Assembly: GCF_004342025.1 (NCBI RefSeq) | Contig: NZ_SLWN01000002.1 | Span: 558,001 to 622,000 of the forward strand | Source of the DNA: Kribbella steppae | GTDB taxonomy: Bacteria > Actinomycetota > Actinomycetes > Propionibacteriales > Kribbellaceae | DNA length: 64,000 nucleotides | Reading direction: 5' to 3' | Shown: piece after piece, positions 49,714 to 58,801 of the stretch | Numbering within the stretch: position 1 is the stretch's first letter | Layout: every line of letters begins with the position of its first letter | The notes under the pieces: model-generated | Seen by the model: only the letters and a program-made list of their open reading frames with translations | What the model was told of the DNA's origin: nothing | Databases searched by the model: none | Translations under genes and position numbers: made by a program

Positions 49714-50478
49714 ATGAGGTTCACCGACGGGTTGTCAGGGAAGCGGATCGAGCGGGTCGATCTGACGGGAACGTTCTTCCGCGCTGTGGATCTGCGGGAC
49801 GCGCGGTTCGAACAGGTGGTCCTGACCGGAGCGAGGATGCGCGGCGTGGACCTCAGCACCGTGACGGTCGACGGCGACGTCGAGGGCCTGGTCATCAACG
49901 GAGTGGACGTCGCGCCGTTCGTGTACGCCGAACTGGACCGCCGCTATCCGGATCGGGTCAAGATGCGTCCGACCGATCCGGCGGGATTCCGTACGGCGTG
50001 GGACATCGTCGAACACCTGTGGGACGGGACGGTCGCGCGGGCCCGGGCGATGCGGCCGGAGCTCCTGCACGAGCGGGTCGACGGCGAGTGGTCGTTCATC
50101 GAGACGCTGCGCCACCTGGTGTTCGCGACCGACGCCTGGGTCGGGCGGGTGATCCTCGGCGATCCGCGGCCGTGGGACGCGCTCGACCTCCCGTTCGACG
50201 GGATGGGCGATGTCCCCGGCGTTCCGTGGGATCGCGCCGTACGCCCGTCACTCGACGAGGTCCTTGCCTTGCGCAAGGATCGGATGGCCGTGGTACGGCG
50301 GTACGTCGACGAGCTCACCGACGAGCAACTCGAGACCCACACCACCCCCGTCCCTGAACCCGGCTGGCCCGACTCTGTGAGCTACCCGGTCCGCGACTGC
50401 CTCCTCATGGTCCTCAACGAGGAATGGCAACACCGGCTGTACGCGGAACGCGACCTCGACATCCTCTCCGGCAACTAG
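49714..50478 (+). CDS. Pentapeptide-repeat and DinB-domain protein
   Basis: 254 residues from ATG 49714. The first about 60 residues hold pentapeptide-like repeats with a Leu/Phe every fifth residue (VDLTGTFFRAVDLRDARFEQ, VVLTGARMRGVDLSTVTVDG). From about 95 a DinB_2 domain follows: WDIVEHLWDGTVARARAM, SFIETLRHLVFATDAWVGRV with one of the metal His, and LLMVLNEEWQHRLYAERDLD with another. This fusion recurs in actinobacteria and is uncharacterised. Its last four bases overlap the end of the convergent acetyltransferase gene. Confidence 0.78.
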   Translation: MRFTDGLSGKRIERVDLTGTFFRAVDLRDARFEQVVLTGARMRGVDLSTVTVDGDVEGLVINGVDVAPFVYAELDRRYPDRVKMRPTDPAGFRTAWDIVEHLWDGTVARARAMRPELLHERVDGEWSFIETLRHLVFATDAWVGRVILGDPRPWDALDLPFDGMGDVPGVPWDRAVRPSLDEVLALRKDRMAVVRRYVDELTDEQLETHTTPVPEPGWPDSVSYPVRDCLLMVLNEEWQHRLYAERDLDILSGN

Positions 50479-51302
50479 AGCACGGCCAGGCGTTGCTGGT
50501 GGGCGGCTGCGCATCTGCAGGTTGGCGTGGTGCAGAGGAGGGCGGCTGGGTCGGCGAGGACGAGTTGGCGGGTGGCGGCCAGTACTGCGGTGACGGGGAT
50601 CTTGCGGGCTCGGCAGTTGCTGATGGTGGTTTCCCGGGTTGCGGATCGCAGAGTGGGCTCGATCGTGTCGAATTCGTGGCTGTCGCCGGGAATGTTGGGG
50701 AACTCGGACCAGACGCGGTCCGCGGTCTTCGCGTAGCGGTAGAAGCGGGAGCGGCCGAGGAGTTGTTCGGCCAGGTGGATGGTGGTGTTGGTCGTGTGGT
50801 CGACACCTAGGAGGAGTACGTCGCCGTTCAGTCCGCCGAGTTCCTCGATCGGGCCCAGGGGCCAGTCGGGACGTTGGGCTGCCAGGAGTTGGTCGGCCGC
50901 GGGACCGACTGCGATGTAGGAGAACAGCGGGTGTGCGGTGCGTGCGGGGGTGCGTGTCAGGCGGAGTGTTTCGGGGATGCGGCCGAGTTCGCGGTCGATC
51001 GGGAGGTCCGGGCTGAAGGCGGTCGCTCGGGTGAGCTCTTCGTCGAAGGCCTCCCACGTCGGCGCGGGGTCGTAGGCGTTGTGCGGGCGGGCGGTTCCGG
51101 GCGGCGGGCCGATACCGGTGAAGTCCCACGTCCCGGCCGGCGCCAGCACGGTCCCGCAGGTGTCGGTCAGCGCGTCGCACACTGCTTCGGCGCCTCCGTC
51201 GACGTACCCGAAGGACTTCAACGACGAATGGACGATCACGCTGGACGACCGATCCAGCCCCAACTGTCTGAGCCCGTCGGCGATCTCCGCTGCGCTGACC
51301 AT
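50475..51302 (-). CDS. Aminoglycoside N3-acetyltransferase-family protein (AAC(3))
   Basis: 275 residues, the length of the Antibiotic_NAT family. SSVIVHSSLKSFGYVDGGAE is the conserved opening, then GTVLAPAGTWDFTG, IDRELGRIPETLRLTR, ARTAHPLFSYIAVGPAAD ('RS.HP..S...G' motif) and VLLLGVDHTTNTTIHLAEQL. The family transfers acetyl from acetyl-CoA to the 3-amino group of aminoglycosides; many chromosomal members in actinomycetes have other or weak activity (FrbF/YokD-like). The C-terminus has an added CTTPTCRCAA Cys cluster. Divergent from a chloramphenicol-phosphotransferase-like gene, so this may be a self-protection pair. Confidence 0.83.
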   Translation of the reverse strand: MVSAAEIADGLRQLGLDRSSSVIVHSSLKSFGYVDGGAEAVCDALTDTCGTVLAPAGTWDFTGIGPPPGTARPHNAYDPAPTWEAFDEELTRATAFSPDLPIDRELGRIPETLRLTRTPARTAHPLFSYIAVGPAADQLLAAQRPDWPLGPIEELGGLNGDVLLLGVDHTTNTTIHLAEQLLGRSRFYRYAKTADRVWSEFPNIPGDSHEFDTIEPTLRSATRETTISNCRARKIPVTAVLAATRQLVLADPAALLCTTPTCRCAAAHQQRLAVL

Positions 51303-51350
51303 CGCAAAATGATCCCAGCTCGCCCGCGGTTTTCGCCTAGCATTTTCGCG

Positions 51351-51416
51351 ATGACTGAGGACAAGCTCGACCGCTACCCGATTGGCGCACCCATCACCGA
51401 GCAGTTACACGCATGA
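51351..51416 (+). CDS. 21-codon leader ORF upstream of the CPT-like gene
   Basis: ATG 51351 to TGA 51416 reads MTEDKLDRYPIGAPITEQLH A. Its stop overlaps the next start as ATGA (51413-51416). A TAGCAT -10 at 51339-51344 predicts a transcript starting at or very near this ATG, with no Shine-Dalgarno, so the ORF would be leaderless. Ribosomes finishing it would feed the resistance-type gene. Attenuation by a stalled ribosome is a hypothesis; it could also be only a coupling device. Confidence 0.5.
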   Translation: MTEDKLDRYPIGAPITEQLHA

Positions 51417-51988
51417 CGATCAGCGTGTCGCATGAGGTGGTTGCGGGTGCGCGGGCTGGACGCGTGATTCTGCTGAACGGCACGTCGAGTTCAGGAAAGT
51501 CGAGCATCGCGGCGGAACTGCTCACCGTGCTGGACGGCGCGTGGTTTCACCTGGGGATCGACGGGTTTCACCGGGTCCGCTCGCGGCGCGACTGGTCCGA
51601 GGAGGAGTTCCTCCCGATCTTCCAGCGGACCGTGCTCGGGTTCCACCGGGCCGTCGCCGGGATGGTGGCGGCCGGCAACGATGTGGTGATGGACTACGTC
51701 CTCGGCGAACGGTGGCGCCTCGCGGACTGTCTCTCCGTCCTCAGCGAACACCAGGTGCTGTTCGTCGGCGTCCGATGCTCGCTCCCCGAACTCCAACGAC
51801 GCGAACGCGACCGCGGCAACCGAACGATCGGCCGAGCCGAGGCCCAGTTCCCACTCGTCCACCAGCACGGCGTGTACGACGTAGAGGTCGACACGGAGCA
51901 GCACACTCCGGCCGAGTGCGCGGCGCAGATCCGCGACCGCCTCCACGAAGGCCCGCCCACAGCCTTCACCCAACTACGCGCTCAATGA
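51413..51988 (+). CDS. Chloramphenicol phosphotransferase-like kinase
   Basis: 191 residues. The Walker A is ILLNGTSSSGKSS (residues 20-31) and the catalytic Asp is D50 in FHLGIDGFHRV. RDWSEEEFLPIFQRTVLGFH, DYVLGERWRLADCL and a later lid segment with ELQRRERDRGNRTIGRAEAQ follow, the layout of Streptomyces venezuelae CPT. CPT phosphorylates the 3-hydroxyl of chloramphenicol using ATP; distant family members may act on other hydroxyl compounds. It is translationally coupled to a leader ORF and divergent from the AAC(3)-family gene. Confidence 0.82.
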   Translation: MTISVSHEVVAGARAGRVILLNGTSSSGKSSIAAELLTVLDGAWFHLGIDGFHRVRSRRDWSEEEFLPIFQRTVLGFHRAVAGMVAAGNDVVMDYVLGERWRLADCLSVLSEHQVLFVGVRCSLPELQRRERDRGNRTIGRAEAQFPLVHQHGVYDVEVDTEQHTPAECAAQIRDRLHEGPPTAFTQLRAQ

Positions 51989-52152
51989 CGGCAACCGATC
52001 GGACGCACTCAAGTTGCCATCAGCAACACGTCGATCGACCCGGCCGCGCCTCGTGCTGAGGGTCGGTTCGGGCTGTGCTGCCGATCTGGTTTGGCCCTGA
52101 GGGGTTGCGGCTGGGGAAGAAGAGGTTCACGGTCGTGGTGGGGGTGGTGGTG

Positions 52153-53046
52153 ATGTTGCTGGTGGTCGGGGGTACCGGGGAGCTTGGTGGACGGGTCGTT
52201 CGGTTGTTGCTCGGGCAAGGGCATGAGGTGCGGTGCCTGGTCCGGGAGGGGTCGGATGGTGGGCGGCTCGAGGAGCTGGGGGCGAAGGTCGTTCGTGGGG
52301 ATCTGACTGATCCGGCGAGTCTGGTCGAGGCGTGTCAGGGCATCGACACCGTGATCGCTACCGCGACGGTGATCGCGCGGCGGTTGGCCGGCGTACCGGG
52401 ACCGTCGATTCGCGAGGCCGATGAGGTGGGGATGGGGTCGCTGGTGGACGCGGCGGAGACGGCCGGCGTACGGCGGTTCGTCTACCTCTCGTTCGCCGGT
52501 GTGGACGCCGCGCTCGGGACGCCCATCGGGAAGGCGAAGCTGGCCACGGAGCAACGGCTCGCACGGTCGGGTCTGCGGCGTGTCGTCGTCCGGCCGGATG
52601 CGTTCCAGGAGATCCATCTCGGGCCGCTGGGGCGGTTCGATATCGCTGCGGGCAAGGTGTCGGTGTTCGGGAAGGGTGACAACAAGGTGCGGTGGTTGAG
52701 CACCGATGATGCCGCGGCACTGGTGGCGGCGGTGGCGGTCGAGCCCGATCCGCCGGCGCTGGTCGTGTTCGGCGGGCCGGAGGCACTCAGCAGGAACGAG
52801 GCGATCGCGATCGCTGAGGACCTGACCCACCGCACGATGAAGGTGCAGCGGATGCCGCGGACGCTCGCCCGGCTCTCGGTCCGCATCCTCAACCACACCA
52901 ACGACGGGCTCGCATCCGCGTTCGGCGTCGGTCTCCTCCAAGACCAGCACGCCATCACCTGGGACGACGAACCCTTACGCCAAAGGGGAATCACGCCTCG
53001 CTCAGCCACCGACTTCCTCCGCGACCAGGCAGGTCAACTGCCGTAG
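52153..53046 (+). CDS. NmrA-like NAD(P)-binding SDR family protein
   Basis: 297 residues from ATG 52153; the frame is open further up but VVVMLLVVGGTGELGGRVVR shows the Rossmann loop GGTGELGG starts directly after this Met. VRCLVREGSDGGRLEELGAK, then VRGDLTDPASLVEACQGIDT and RFVYLSFAGVDA follow the atypical SDR pattern. No classical YxxxK site is kept: the position is GTPIGKAKLATEQRLARSG, a degenerate one. Such proteins are often redox sensors or reductases for quinones. Stands alone. Confidence 0.82.
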   Translation: MLLVVGGTGELGGRVVRLLLGQGHEVRCLVREGSDGGRLEELGAKVVRGDLTDPASLVEACQGIDTVIATATVIARRLAGVPGPSIREADEVGMGSLVDAAETAGVRRFVYLSFAGVDAALGTPIGKAKLATEQRLARSGLRRVVVRPDAFQEIHLGPLGRFDIAAGKVSVFGKGDNKVRWLSTDDAAALVAAVAVEPDPPALVVFGGPEALSRNEAIAIAEDLTHRTMKVQRMPRTLARLSVRILNHTNDGLASAFGVGLLQDQHAITWDDEPLRQRGITPRSATDFLRDQAGQLP

Positions 53047-53098
53047 CCGCGTCGCGCCCGGTGCCGGTCATCTAGGCGCCGAGCCACGGGCAGCTTGC

Positions 53099-53590
53099 CT
53101 ACCGAGCCTGAAACAGCCCTGACGCGCGATAGGCCTCGTACAACTCCAGCACCACTCGCGTTGGCGGATGGAGGTCGCGAGGCGGCTCGTCGAAGAAGGC
53201 GAGCTCCAGGACCTCGTCCGGGTCCGCCGTGAGTTCGCCGGTCCAGCGGCGGGCCTCGACGCACAGGGCGAAGCAGTGGAGGACGTCGCCGTTCGGGTAG
53301 GTGAGAGTGTGAAGATCCGCCTCGGACAGCGAAGCGAAGGGGACCAGGTCGTCCTCCGCCACCAGCAGCCCGGTCTCCTCGAGGAGCTCGCGTGCCGCCG
53401 TACTCCGGAAGCTCCCGCCCGGCTCGGCCGCTCCGGCGGGCAGCTCCCACAACCCGGAGTCCCGACTCCGTTGAAACAGCACCCGCTCGGCGTCGTCCAC
53501 CACCAGGACCTGGGCGCCGGGCATCAGCAGCAGGCGGGAGCCGACCTGCTGCCGGATGTCCCACAGGTATGACCCCTCGTATGCCGTCAT
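53099..53590 (-). CDS. NUDIX hydrolase
   Basis: 163 residues. The Nudix box runs GAAEPGGSFRSTAARELLEE then TGLL, with G, E and REL.EE.G spaced as in the family (Gx5Ex7REUxEExGU). QVLVVDDAERVLFQRSRDSG, LWELPAG precedes it. Substrate cannot be told. It is divergent from a membrane-protein gene, with starts within 30 bp. Confidence 0.86.
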   Translation of the reverse strand: MTAYEGSYLWDIRQQVGSRLLLMPGAQVLVVDDAERVLFQRSRDSGLWELPAGAAEPGGSFRSTAARELLEETGLLVAEDDLVPFASLSEADLHTLTYPNGDVLHCFALCVEARRWTGELTADPDEVLELAFFDEPPRDLHPPTRVVLELYEAYRASGLFQAR

Positions 53591-53619
53591 GGGTGGAAGT
53601 GTGGCCTAGGTTGGGGCGC

Positions 53620-54393
53620 GTGGAGAGGATCAGAAGGCGTGCGGGAACCCTGCTCGGGATCGCGCTCGTGTTGGGGCTGGCGTGGACAGTCGCGGTCACC
53701 ACGTCGATGCCGAGCTGGTTCGATCCGGCCGAGGCGTGCGCGTTGCGGTTCGGTGGCGCCGACAGCGCGAACGTCGAGGTGCACACCGGCTGGTTCCCGC
53801 CCCAGGCGAGCTGCGACTTCGGCAGCGGCAACGTCCAGGACTTCATCTCGCCGGCGAAGTCCGCAGTCCTGTCCGTGGTCGGCGTACTGATCCTCATCGT
53901 CCTGATCACCGGCCTGATCCTGACCGTCCAGCGGCTGACCGGCGAACCGGGCGCACAGAAGACGGCGGACGATATCGACCTGGGAAAGCGGCGGATGAGC
54001 CAGCTGACCTTCGGCGCGCTGGATATGGCGGTCGTGGTCGCCGTTCTGACCGCGGCCAACGCGTTCGCGATCGTCCTCGGCGGTCTCCCCGGCGGGATCA
54101 TGTTCGCCGTCGCGGCCATGGTCGGGTTGTCGGCGATGTCCGTCGTACTCGATCGGCACCTGGGCCCACTCCCGAGTACGGCGCTCGACAGCCGGCGACG
54201 AGGCACCGTCGCCGGACTGTCCGTCTTCGGGGTGATCTTCGCGGCGACCGCGGCCGCCGGGCAGCTGCCATTCTTCCGGCTCTGGTCGGTACCGCTGGCC
54301 GCGATCACGTACGCCGTCGTCGCCGCCGCCCAGTGGTCCCGCCTACCCCACAACAAACGGGACCACCAGACGTCGCCTCACTCAGTCGGCTGA
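53620..54393 (+). CDS. Uncharacterised membrane protein
   Basis: 257 residues from GTG 53620 (VERIRRRAGTLLGIALVLGL); ATG 53581 would add 13 residues but overlaps the divergent NUDIX start. About six hydrophobic segments: near the N-terminus, SAVLSVVGVLILIVLITGLI, LDMAVVVAVLTAANAFAIVL, GGIMFAVAAMVGLSAMSVVL, VAGLSVFGVIFAATAAAG and a last one. An outside loop has two cysteines (EACALRFGG and ASCDFGSG). No family recognised. It overlaps the next gene's end by 12 bp. Confidence 0.6.
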   Translation: MERIRRRAGTLLGIALVLGLAWTVAVTTSMPSWFDPAEACALRFGGADSANVEVHTGWFPPQASCDFGSGNVQDFISPAKSAVLSVVGVLILIVLITGLILTVQRLTGEPGAQKTADDIDLGKRRMSQLTFGALDMAVVVAVLTAANAFAIVLGGLPGGIMFAVAAMVGLSAMSVVLDRHLGPLPSTALDSRRRGTVAGLSVFGVIFAATAAAGQLPFFRLWSVPLAAITYAVVAAAQWSRLPHNKRDHQTSPHSVG

Positions 54394-55782
54394 TTTCTCC
54401 GGCCAGCCGGGGAGGATGTTCTGGTTGAGGTGGAACACGTTCTCGGGGTCGTACTCGCACTTGACCCGCGACAGCCGGTCGTAGTTCTCCTGCCCGAACC
54501 CGGCGATCACCCGGTCCTGGCCCTCGTTGCCGATGAAGTTCAGGTACACGTACCCGGTCGCCCACTCCTTCAGGTCGGTGCACAGGTCCCGCGACCACTG
54601 CCGCCCGCGCGCGTCGTCGGCCGGGTCCGACCACAGCCCGAACGGGTGCACCACCCACGCGGCCCGTCGGTGCGGCAGCGGCCACTTGTCAGCGCCGCGC
54701 AGGACCTCCCCGCCCCACGGGAGGGCGATCTGCTGCGACGGTGACGGCGACGGCATCTCCATCGCCCGCTCGTTGAACACCTGTACGGCGGGGTCAGGGA
54801 ACGAGGACAGATGCTCGGCCGACCAGTAGTTGCGATGCCCCGGCGGATCGTCCAGCGCCGAGTTCAGATCGGCGTACGGCATCTCCGCGACGAACTCACC
54901 AACCGGATCGAGCGCGAACATCGCCGCGAACGCATCCCGCGCTTCCGCCTCGGGACCGGCGTACACCGCACCGGCGGCCACCACCAGCTGCCCTTGCAGA
55001 TGCTCGGGTACGAACGGCTCCGGCGGCCCGGTCAGGTAGATCACGCCACCACCGAGGTTCTCGGACACGCCCTCCTCGATCATGTCCCGGTACGCGCGGA
55101 CCACGGCAGGACCAGCCTCGGCGGGCCACATCAGCATCGCCAGCGTGCTCGTCGGCACGTCCTCCAACCGGAACGTCAGCGACGTCGCCACCCCGAAGTT
55201 GCCGCCACCGCCGTGCAGCGCCCAGAACAGCTCGGTGTTCTTCGTCTCGTCCGCGATCAGCAGCCGGCCGTCCGCGGTGACGAGTTCGACCGAGATCAGG
55301 TTGTCGCAGGCCAGCCCGAACTTCCGCTCCAGCCACCCCGATCCGCCACCGAGAGTCAGTCCCGCGACCCCGGTCGTCGACACCCGGCCGCCGGTGGTGG
55401 CCAGACCGTACGGCTGGCAGGCGCGGTCGAAGTCGCCCCACGTCGCACCGCCGCCGACCCGGGCGATCCGCCCTGCCGGGTCCACCTGGACGCTGTTCAT
55501 CCGGCGCAGGTCCACCACCAGACCGCCGTCGGTCACGCCGGCCCCGGCAACGCTGTGGCCGCCTCCCCGGACGGCGACCTCCAGCTCCCGCGCGACGCCG
55601 TACTTCACCGCCGCCACCACGTCGGCCGCCGACTCGCACTGCGCGATCATCGTCGGCCGCTTGTCGATCATCGCGTTGAAAACCGTTCGGGCCTCGTCGT
55701 ACGCCGCATCTCCCGCCTGCAGCACGACTCCCCCGAAACCTTCCGGTCTCGCCCCTGCCGGCCGTTCGATCGTGTCGGACAT
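54382..55782 (-). CDS. FAD-binding oxidoreductase with BBE domain
   Basis: 466 residues of PCMH-type flavoprotein. ELEVAVRGGGHSVAGAGVTD holds the His expected to be covalently linked to FAD. TGGRVSTTGVAGLTLGGGSG, then WLERKFGLACDNLISVELVT, are the pyrophosphate and isoalloxazine loops. Val occupies the site where bicovalent family members have the second Cys, so attachment is probably monocovalent. The BBE end (YVYLNFIGNEGQDRV, then YDRLSRVKCEYDPENVFHLN QNI) is complete. The family oxidises sugars, alkaloids or aromatics; substrate unknown. No twin-arginine signal is seen. Confidence 0.87.
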   Translation of the reverse strand: MSDTIERPAGARPEGFGGVVLQAGDAAYDEARTVFNAMIDKRPTMIAQCESAADVVAAVKYGVARELEVAVRGGGHSVAGAGVTDGGLVVDLRRMNSVQVDPAGRIARVGGGATWGDFDRACQPYGLATTGGRVSTTGVAGLTLGGGSGWLERKFGLACDNLISVELVTADGRLLIADETKNTELFWALHGGGGNFGVATSLTFRLEDVPTSTLAMLMWPAEAGPAVVRAYRDMIEEGVSENLGGGVIYLTGPPEPFVPEHLQGQLVVAAGAVYAGPEAEARDAFAAMFALDPVGEFVAEMPYADLNSALDDPPGHRNYWSAEHLSSFPDPAVQVFNERAMEMPSPSPSQQIALPWGGEVLRGADKWPLPHRRAAWVVHPFGLWSDPADDARGRQWSRDLCTDLKEWATGYVYLNFIGNEGQDRVIAGFGQENYDRLSRVKCEYDPENVFHLNQNILPGWPEKSAD

Positions 55783-55961
55783 GGTCCAACTCCCCCTTGA
55801 TGGTGTCGGCGCTCCCCACCTGACACGCCGATCCTGCGCCGACCGCCCGGGCCGGTCAACGGCTCGACTCCTTACCCGCCGATGACGTGATCCCTCTGTC
55901 TACCAACGGTCCCCGATCGATCACGGCTCGGAGCCGTCCCCGAGGCACTAGGCTGGAGCCC

Positions 55962-57191
55962 ATGGATGCGGCGGTGATCGGTGGACCCGGCCAGGTGCTG
56001 ACCGAGGACGAGGTGACGAGCTTCATCGGCGACTCCCTCAGCGGTGCCGGGCTGGAGGGCCGCAGCGTCTGCGTGATCGTCCCGGACGCCACCCGCAGCT
56101 GCCCGCTGCCGCTGCTGCTGACGGCGGTGCACCAAGCCCTCGACGGCCGGGTCAGCAAGCTCACCATCTTGGTTGCCCTGGGCACCCACGCGGAGATGAC
56201 GCCGGACCAGCTGCGCACGCACCTCGGCGGCGAGTACGACGGCGTGCTCAACCACGAGTGGTGGAAACCCGACACCTTCGCCGATCTCGGCACGATCAGC
56301 GCGGACCGGATCGGTGAGATCTCCGACGAGATGCTGCGCGACGAAGTACCGGTGAAACTCAACCGGGCCGTGGTCGAGCACGATGTGGCGCTGGTCGTCG
56401 GCCCGGTGTTCCCGCACGAGGTGGTCGGCTTCTCAGGCGGCAACAAGTACTTCTTCCCGGGCGTGGCCGGTCAGGAGGTCATCGACTTCTCCCACTGGCT
56501 CGGCGCCCTGATCACCAGCGCGAGCATCATCGGTACGCCGGGCATCACTCCAGTCCGGGCCTTGATCGACGAGGCCGCCGCGCTGATCCCGGCGCAGAAG
56601 CTCGCCCTGTCGGTGGTCGCACAGTCGGGCACGAACGCCCTGCACGCGGTGGCTTTCGGCGACACGATCTCGTCCTGGCGCGCCGCCGCCGAGGTCTCCG
56701 CGCAGACCCACGTCCGCTACCTCGATCACCCGGTCCATCGGGTCGTGTCGGTGATGCCGACCAGGTACCAGGACATCTGGACGGCGGCCAAGGGCTTCTA
56801 CAAGGTCGAGCCGATCGTCGCCGACGGCGGCGAAGTCATCCTCTACGCGCCGCACGTCACTGAGCTCGCCGCGATGCACCCGGAGATCGAGGAGATCGGC
56901 TACCACTGCCGCGACTACTTCCTCGGTCAGTGGGAGAAGTTCCGCGACCTGCACTGGGGCGTCCTCGCGCACTCCACCCACCTCCGCGGCGCCGGCACCT
57001 GGGACCCCGCGACCGGTGAGCACCTCCGCGTCCACGTCACCCTCGCGACCGGCATTCCCGAGGACGTCGTACGCCGGGCCAACCTGGCCTACCTGGATCC
57101 GGCCGACGTCGACCTGACGGCGTACGAGAACGACCCCGACACTCTCGTGATCCCGAACGCCGGCGAGATCCTCCACCGCCTGAAGCACTAG
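55962..57191 (+). CDS. LarA-family protein (lactate-racemase-like)
   Basis: 409 residues from ATG 55962; the frame is open 25 codons up but without homology. The family marks are IVPDATRSCP (D42, R45), LVALGTHAEMTPDQL (H76), NHEWW and FPHEVVGFSGGNKYFFPGV (H152, K162, ten apart as in LarA). These match LarA residues that bind the substrate and the nickel-pincer cofactor (Lys and His). The cofactor-making genes larBCE are not nearby. Many homologues racemise other 2-hydroxy acids, so lactate is only a possibility. The flavin monooxygenase follows 35 bp later. Confidence 0.82.
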   Translation: MDAAVIGGPGQVLTEDEVTSFIGDSLSGAGLEGRSVCVIVPDATRSCPLPLLLTAVHQALDGRVSKLTILVALGTHAEMTPDQLRTHLGGEYDGVLNHEWWKPDTFADLGTISADRIGEISDEMLRDEVPVKLNRAVVEHDVALVVGPVFPHEVVGFSGGNKYFFPGVAGQEVIDFSHWLGALITSASIIGTPGITPVRALIDEAAALIPAQKLALSVVAQSGTNALHAVAFGDTISSWRAAAEVSAQTHVRYLDHPVHRVVSVMPTRYQDIWTAAKGFYKVEPIVADGGEVILYAPHVTELAAMHPEIEEIGYHCRDYFLGQWEKFRDLHWGVLAHSTHLRGAGTWDPATGEHLRVHVTLATGIPEDVVRRANLAYLDPADVDLTAYENDPDTLVIPNAGEILHRLKH

Positions 57192-57226
57192 CCCGCGAGT
57201 GTGACCCGCCGGTAACCTCGGCTGCT

Positions 57227-58684
57227 ATGACAGAGGCCGAGGTCGTCATCGTGGGGTCCGGGTTCGCCGGGTTGTGCATGGGGATCAAGTTGCGGCAGGC
57301 CGGGTGCGAGAACTTCGTCATCCTGGAGAAGGCCGGCGAACTCGGCGGCACCTGGCGGGACAACACCTATCCCGGCTGCGCCTGCGACATCCCGTCGTAC
57401 CTCTACTCGTTCTCGTTCGAGCAGAACCCGCGCTGGACCCGGATGTTCGCGCCCTGGAACGAGATCCTTGCCTACCTCAAGCACTGTGCGGACAAGTACG
57501 GCGTCGCCGGCAAGATCCGGTACGGCGCCGAGGTCACCGAAGCCGTCTTCGACGAGGCGACCGGCCAGTGGACCGTCACGGTCAACGGGTCCGAGACCAT
57601 CGAGACCCAGGCCCTGGTCGCCGGCGTCGGCAGCCTGCACCAGCCCAAACTGCCGGACATCCCGGGCCTCGACTCCTTCGCCGGTACGACGTTCCACTCG
57701 GCGCAATGGGATCACTCGCAGGACCTGCGGGGGCGGAACGTGGCGGTCATCGGCACAGGCGCCTCGGCGATCCAGTTCGTGCCGCGGATCGCCCCGGACG
57801 TCGGGCAACTGGACGTGTACCAGCGGACGCCACCGTGGGTCATGTCCAAGCCGGACCGTGCGATCGGCCCGTGGGAACGCCGACTGCACGAGCGGTTCCC
57901 GGCCGGGCAACGCACCATCCGCAACGCGATCTACTGGGGTCTTGAGGGTCGCGGCGTCGGATTCGCGGGCAACCCGAAGCTGATGAAAGGCCTTGAACTA
58001 CAGGCGAAACGGCATCTTCACAAGCAGGTCACCGATCCCGAGCTGCGGGCCAGGCTGACGCCGGCGTACCAGATCGGCTGCAAGCGGATCCTTTACTCCA
58101 ACGACTACTACCCAGCGCTGTCCCGCCCGAACGTGGATGTCGTCACCACCCCGATCACCCGGATCACACCGACCGGTGTGGTCACCTCGGACGGGGTCGA
58201 GCGGCCCTGCGACACGATCGTGCTCGGCACCGGGTTCGAGGTGTCGGCCAACCTGACCCGGATGCCGATCCTGGGCAAGGACGGCGTCGATCTGACCGAC
58301 CACTGGAAGCGCAACGGCATCGGCGCCCACCTCGGCATCACGGTCGCCGGCTACCCGAACCTGTTCCTGCTGGTCGGCCCGAACACCCTCCTCGGCCACT
58401 CGTCGATGGTCTTCATGATCGAGGCCCAGGTCCGCTACGTCATGCAGGCCCTGCACCTGCTCCGCCGGCGCGGAGCGTCGTACGTCGAGGTCCGCGAGGA
58501 CGCCCAGGAACGGTTCGTCGGCGGCATCCAGGGCGAGCTGGACGGCACCGTCTGGCAGTCCGGGTGCAACAGCTGGTACCTGGACGCCCAGGGCCGGAAC
58601 TCGACCATCTGGCCCGAGTTCACGGTGTCCTACTGGCGCCGTACCCGCCGGCTGGATCCGGCTGATTTCGTGCTGGTCCACTAG
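57227..58684 (+). CDS. Flavin-containing monooxygenase (Baeyer-Villiger type)
   Basis: 485 residues. The N-terminal FAD site is EVVIVGSGFAGLCMGIKLRQ, then LGGTWRDNTYPGCACDIPSY. The BVMO-type fingerprint is FAGTTFHSAQWDH (FxGxxxHxxxW, with Asp instead of Pro next). The NADP site is NVAVIGTGASAIQFVPRIAP with PPWV. CDTIVLGTGFEVS is the C-terminal FAD motif. It would use NADPH and oxygen to oxidise a ketone or soft nucleophile. It may be cotranscribed with the LarA-like gene, 35 bp apart, and is followed by a terminator. Confidence 0.88.
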   Translation: MTEAEVVIVGSGFAGLCMGIKLRQAGCENFVILEKAGELGGTWRDNTYPGCACDIPSYLYSFSFEQNPRWTRMFAPWNEILAYLKHCADKYGVAGKIRYGAEVTEAVFDEATGQWTVTVNGSETIETQALVAGVGSLHQPKLPDIPGLDSFAGTTFHSAQWDHSQDLRGRNVAVIGTGASAIQFVPRIAPDVGQLDVYQRTPPWVMSKPDRAIGPWERRLHERFPAGQRTIRNAIYWGLEGRGVGFAGNPKLMKGLELQAKRHLHKQVTDPELRARLTPAYQIGCKRILYSNDYYPALSRPNVDVVTTPITRITPTGVVTSDGVERPCDTIVLGTGFEVSANLTRMPILGKDGVDLTDHWKRNGIGAHLGITVAGYPNLFLLVGPNTLLGHSSMVFMIEAQVRYVMQALHLLRRRGASYVEVREDAQERFVGGIQGELDGTVWQSGCNSWYLDAQGRNSTIWPEFTVSYWRRTRRLDPADFVLVH

Positions 58685-58690
58685 GGGTTA

Positions 58691-58717
58691 CCCGCACTCC
58701 TGAAGTAGGAGTGCGGG
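58691..58717 (+). terminator. Intrinsic terminator
   Basis: CCCGCACTCCT / AGGAGTGCGGG, perfect 11-bp arms with a 5-nt loop, six bases after the monooxygenase stop codon, followed by CGTCTCG. Confidence 0.8.
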
Positions 58718-58801
58718 CGTCTCGGTGTACGACCTTGGGATGAAGGCAAGACCGGTCCTCGGGCCGATGTCCGGACGCGCCCACTGAAGGATTCTTGAGG
58801 T

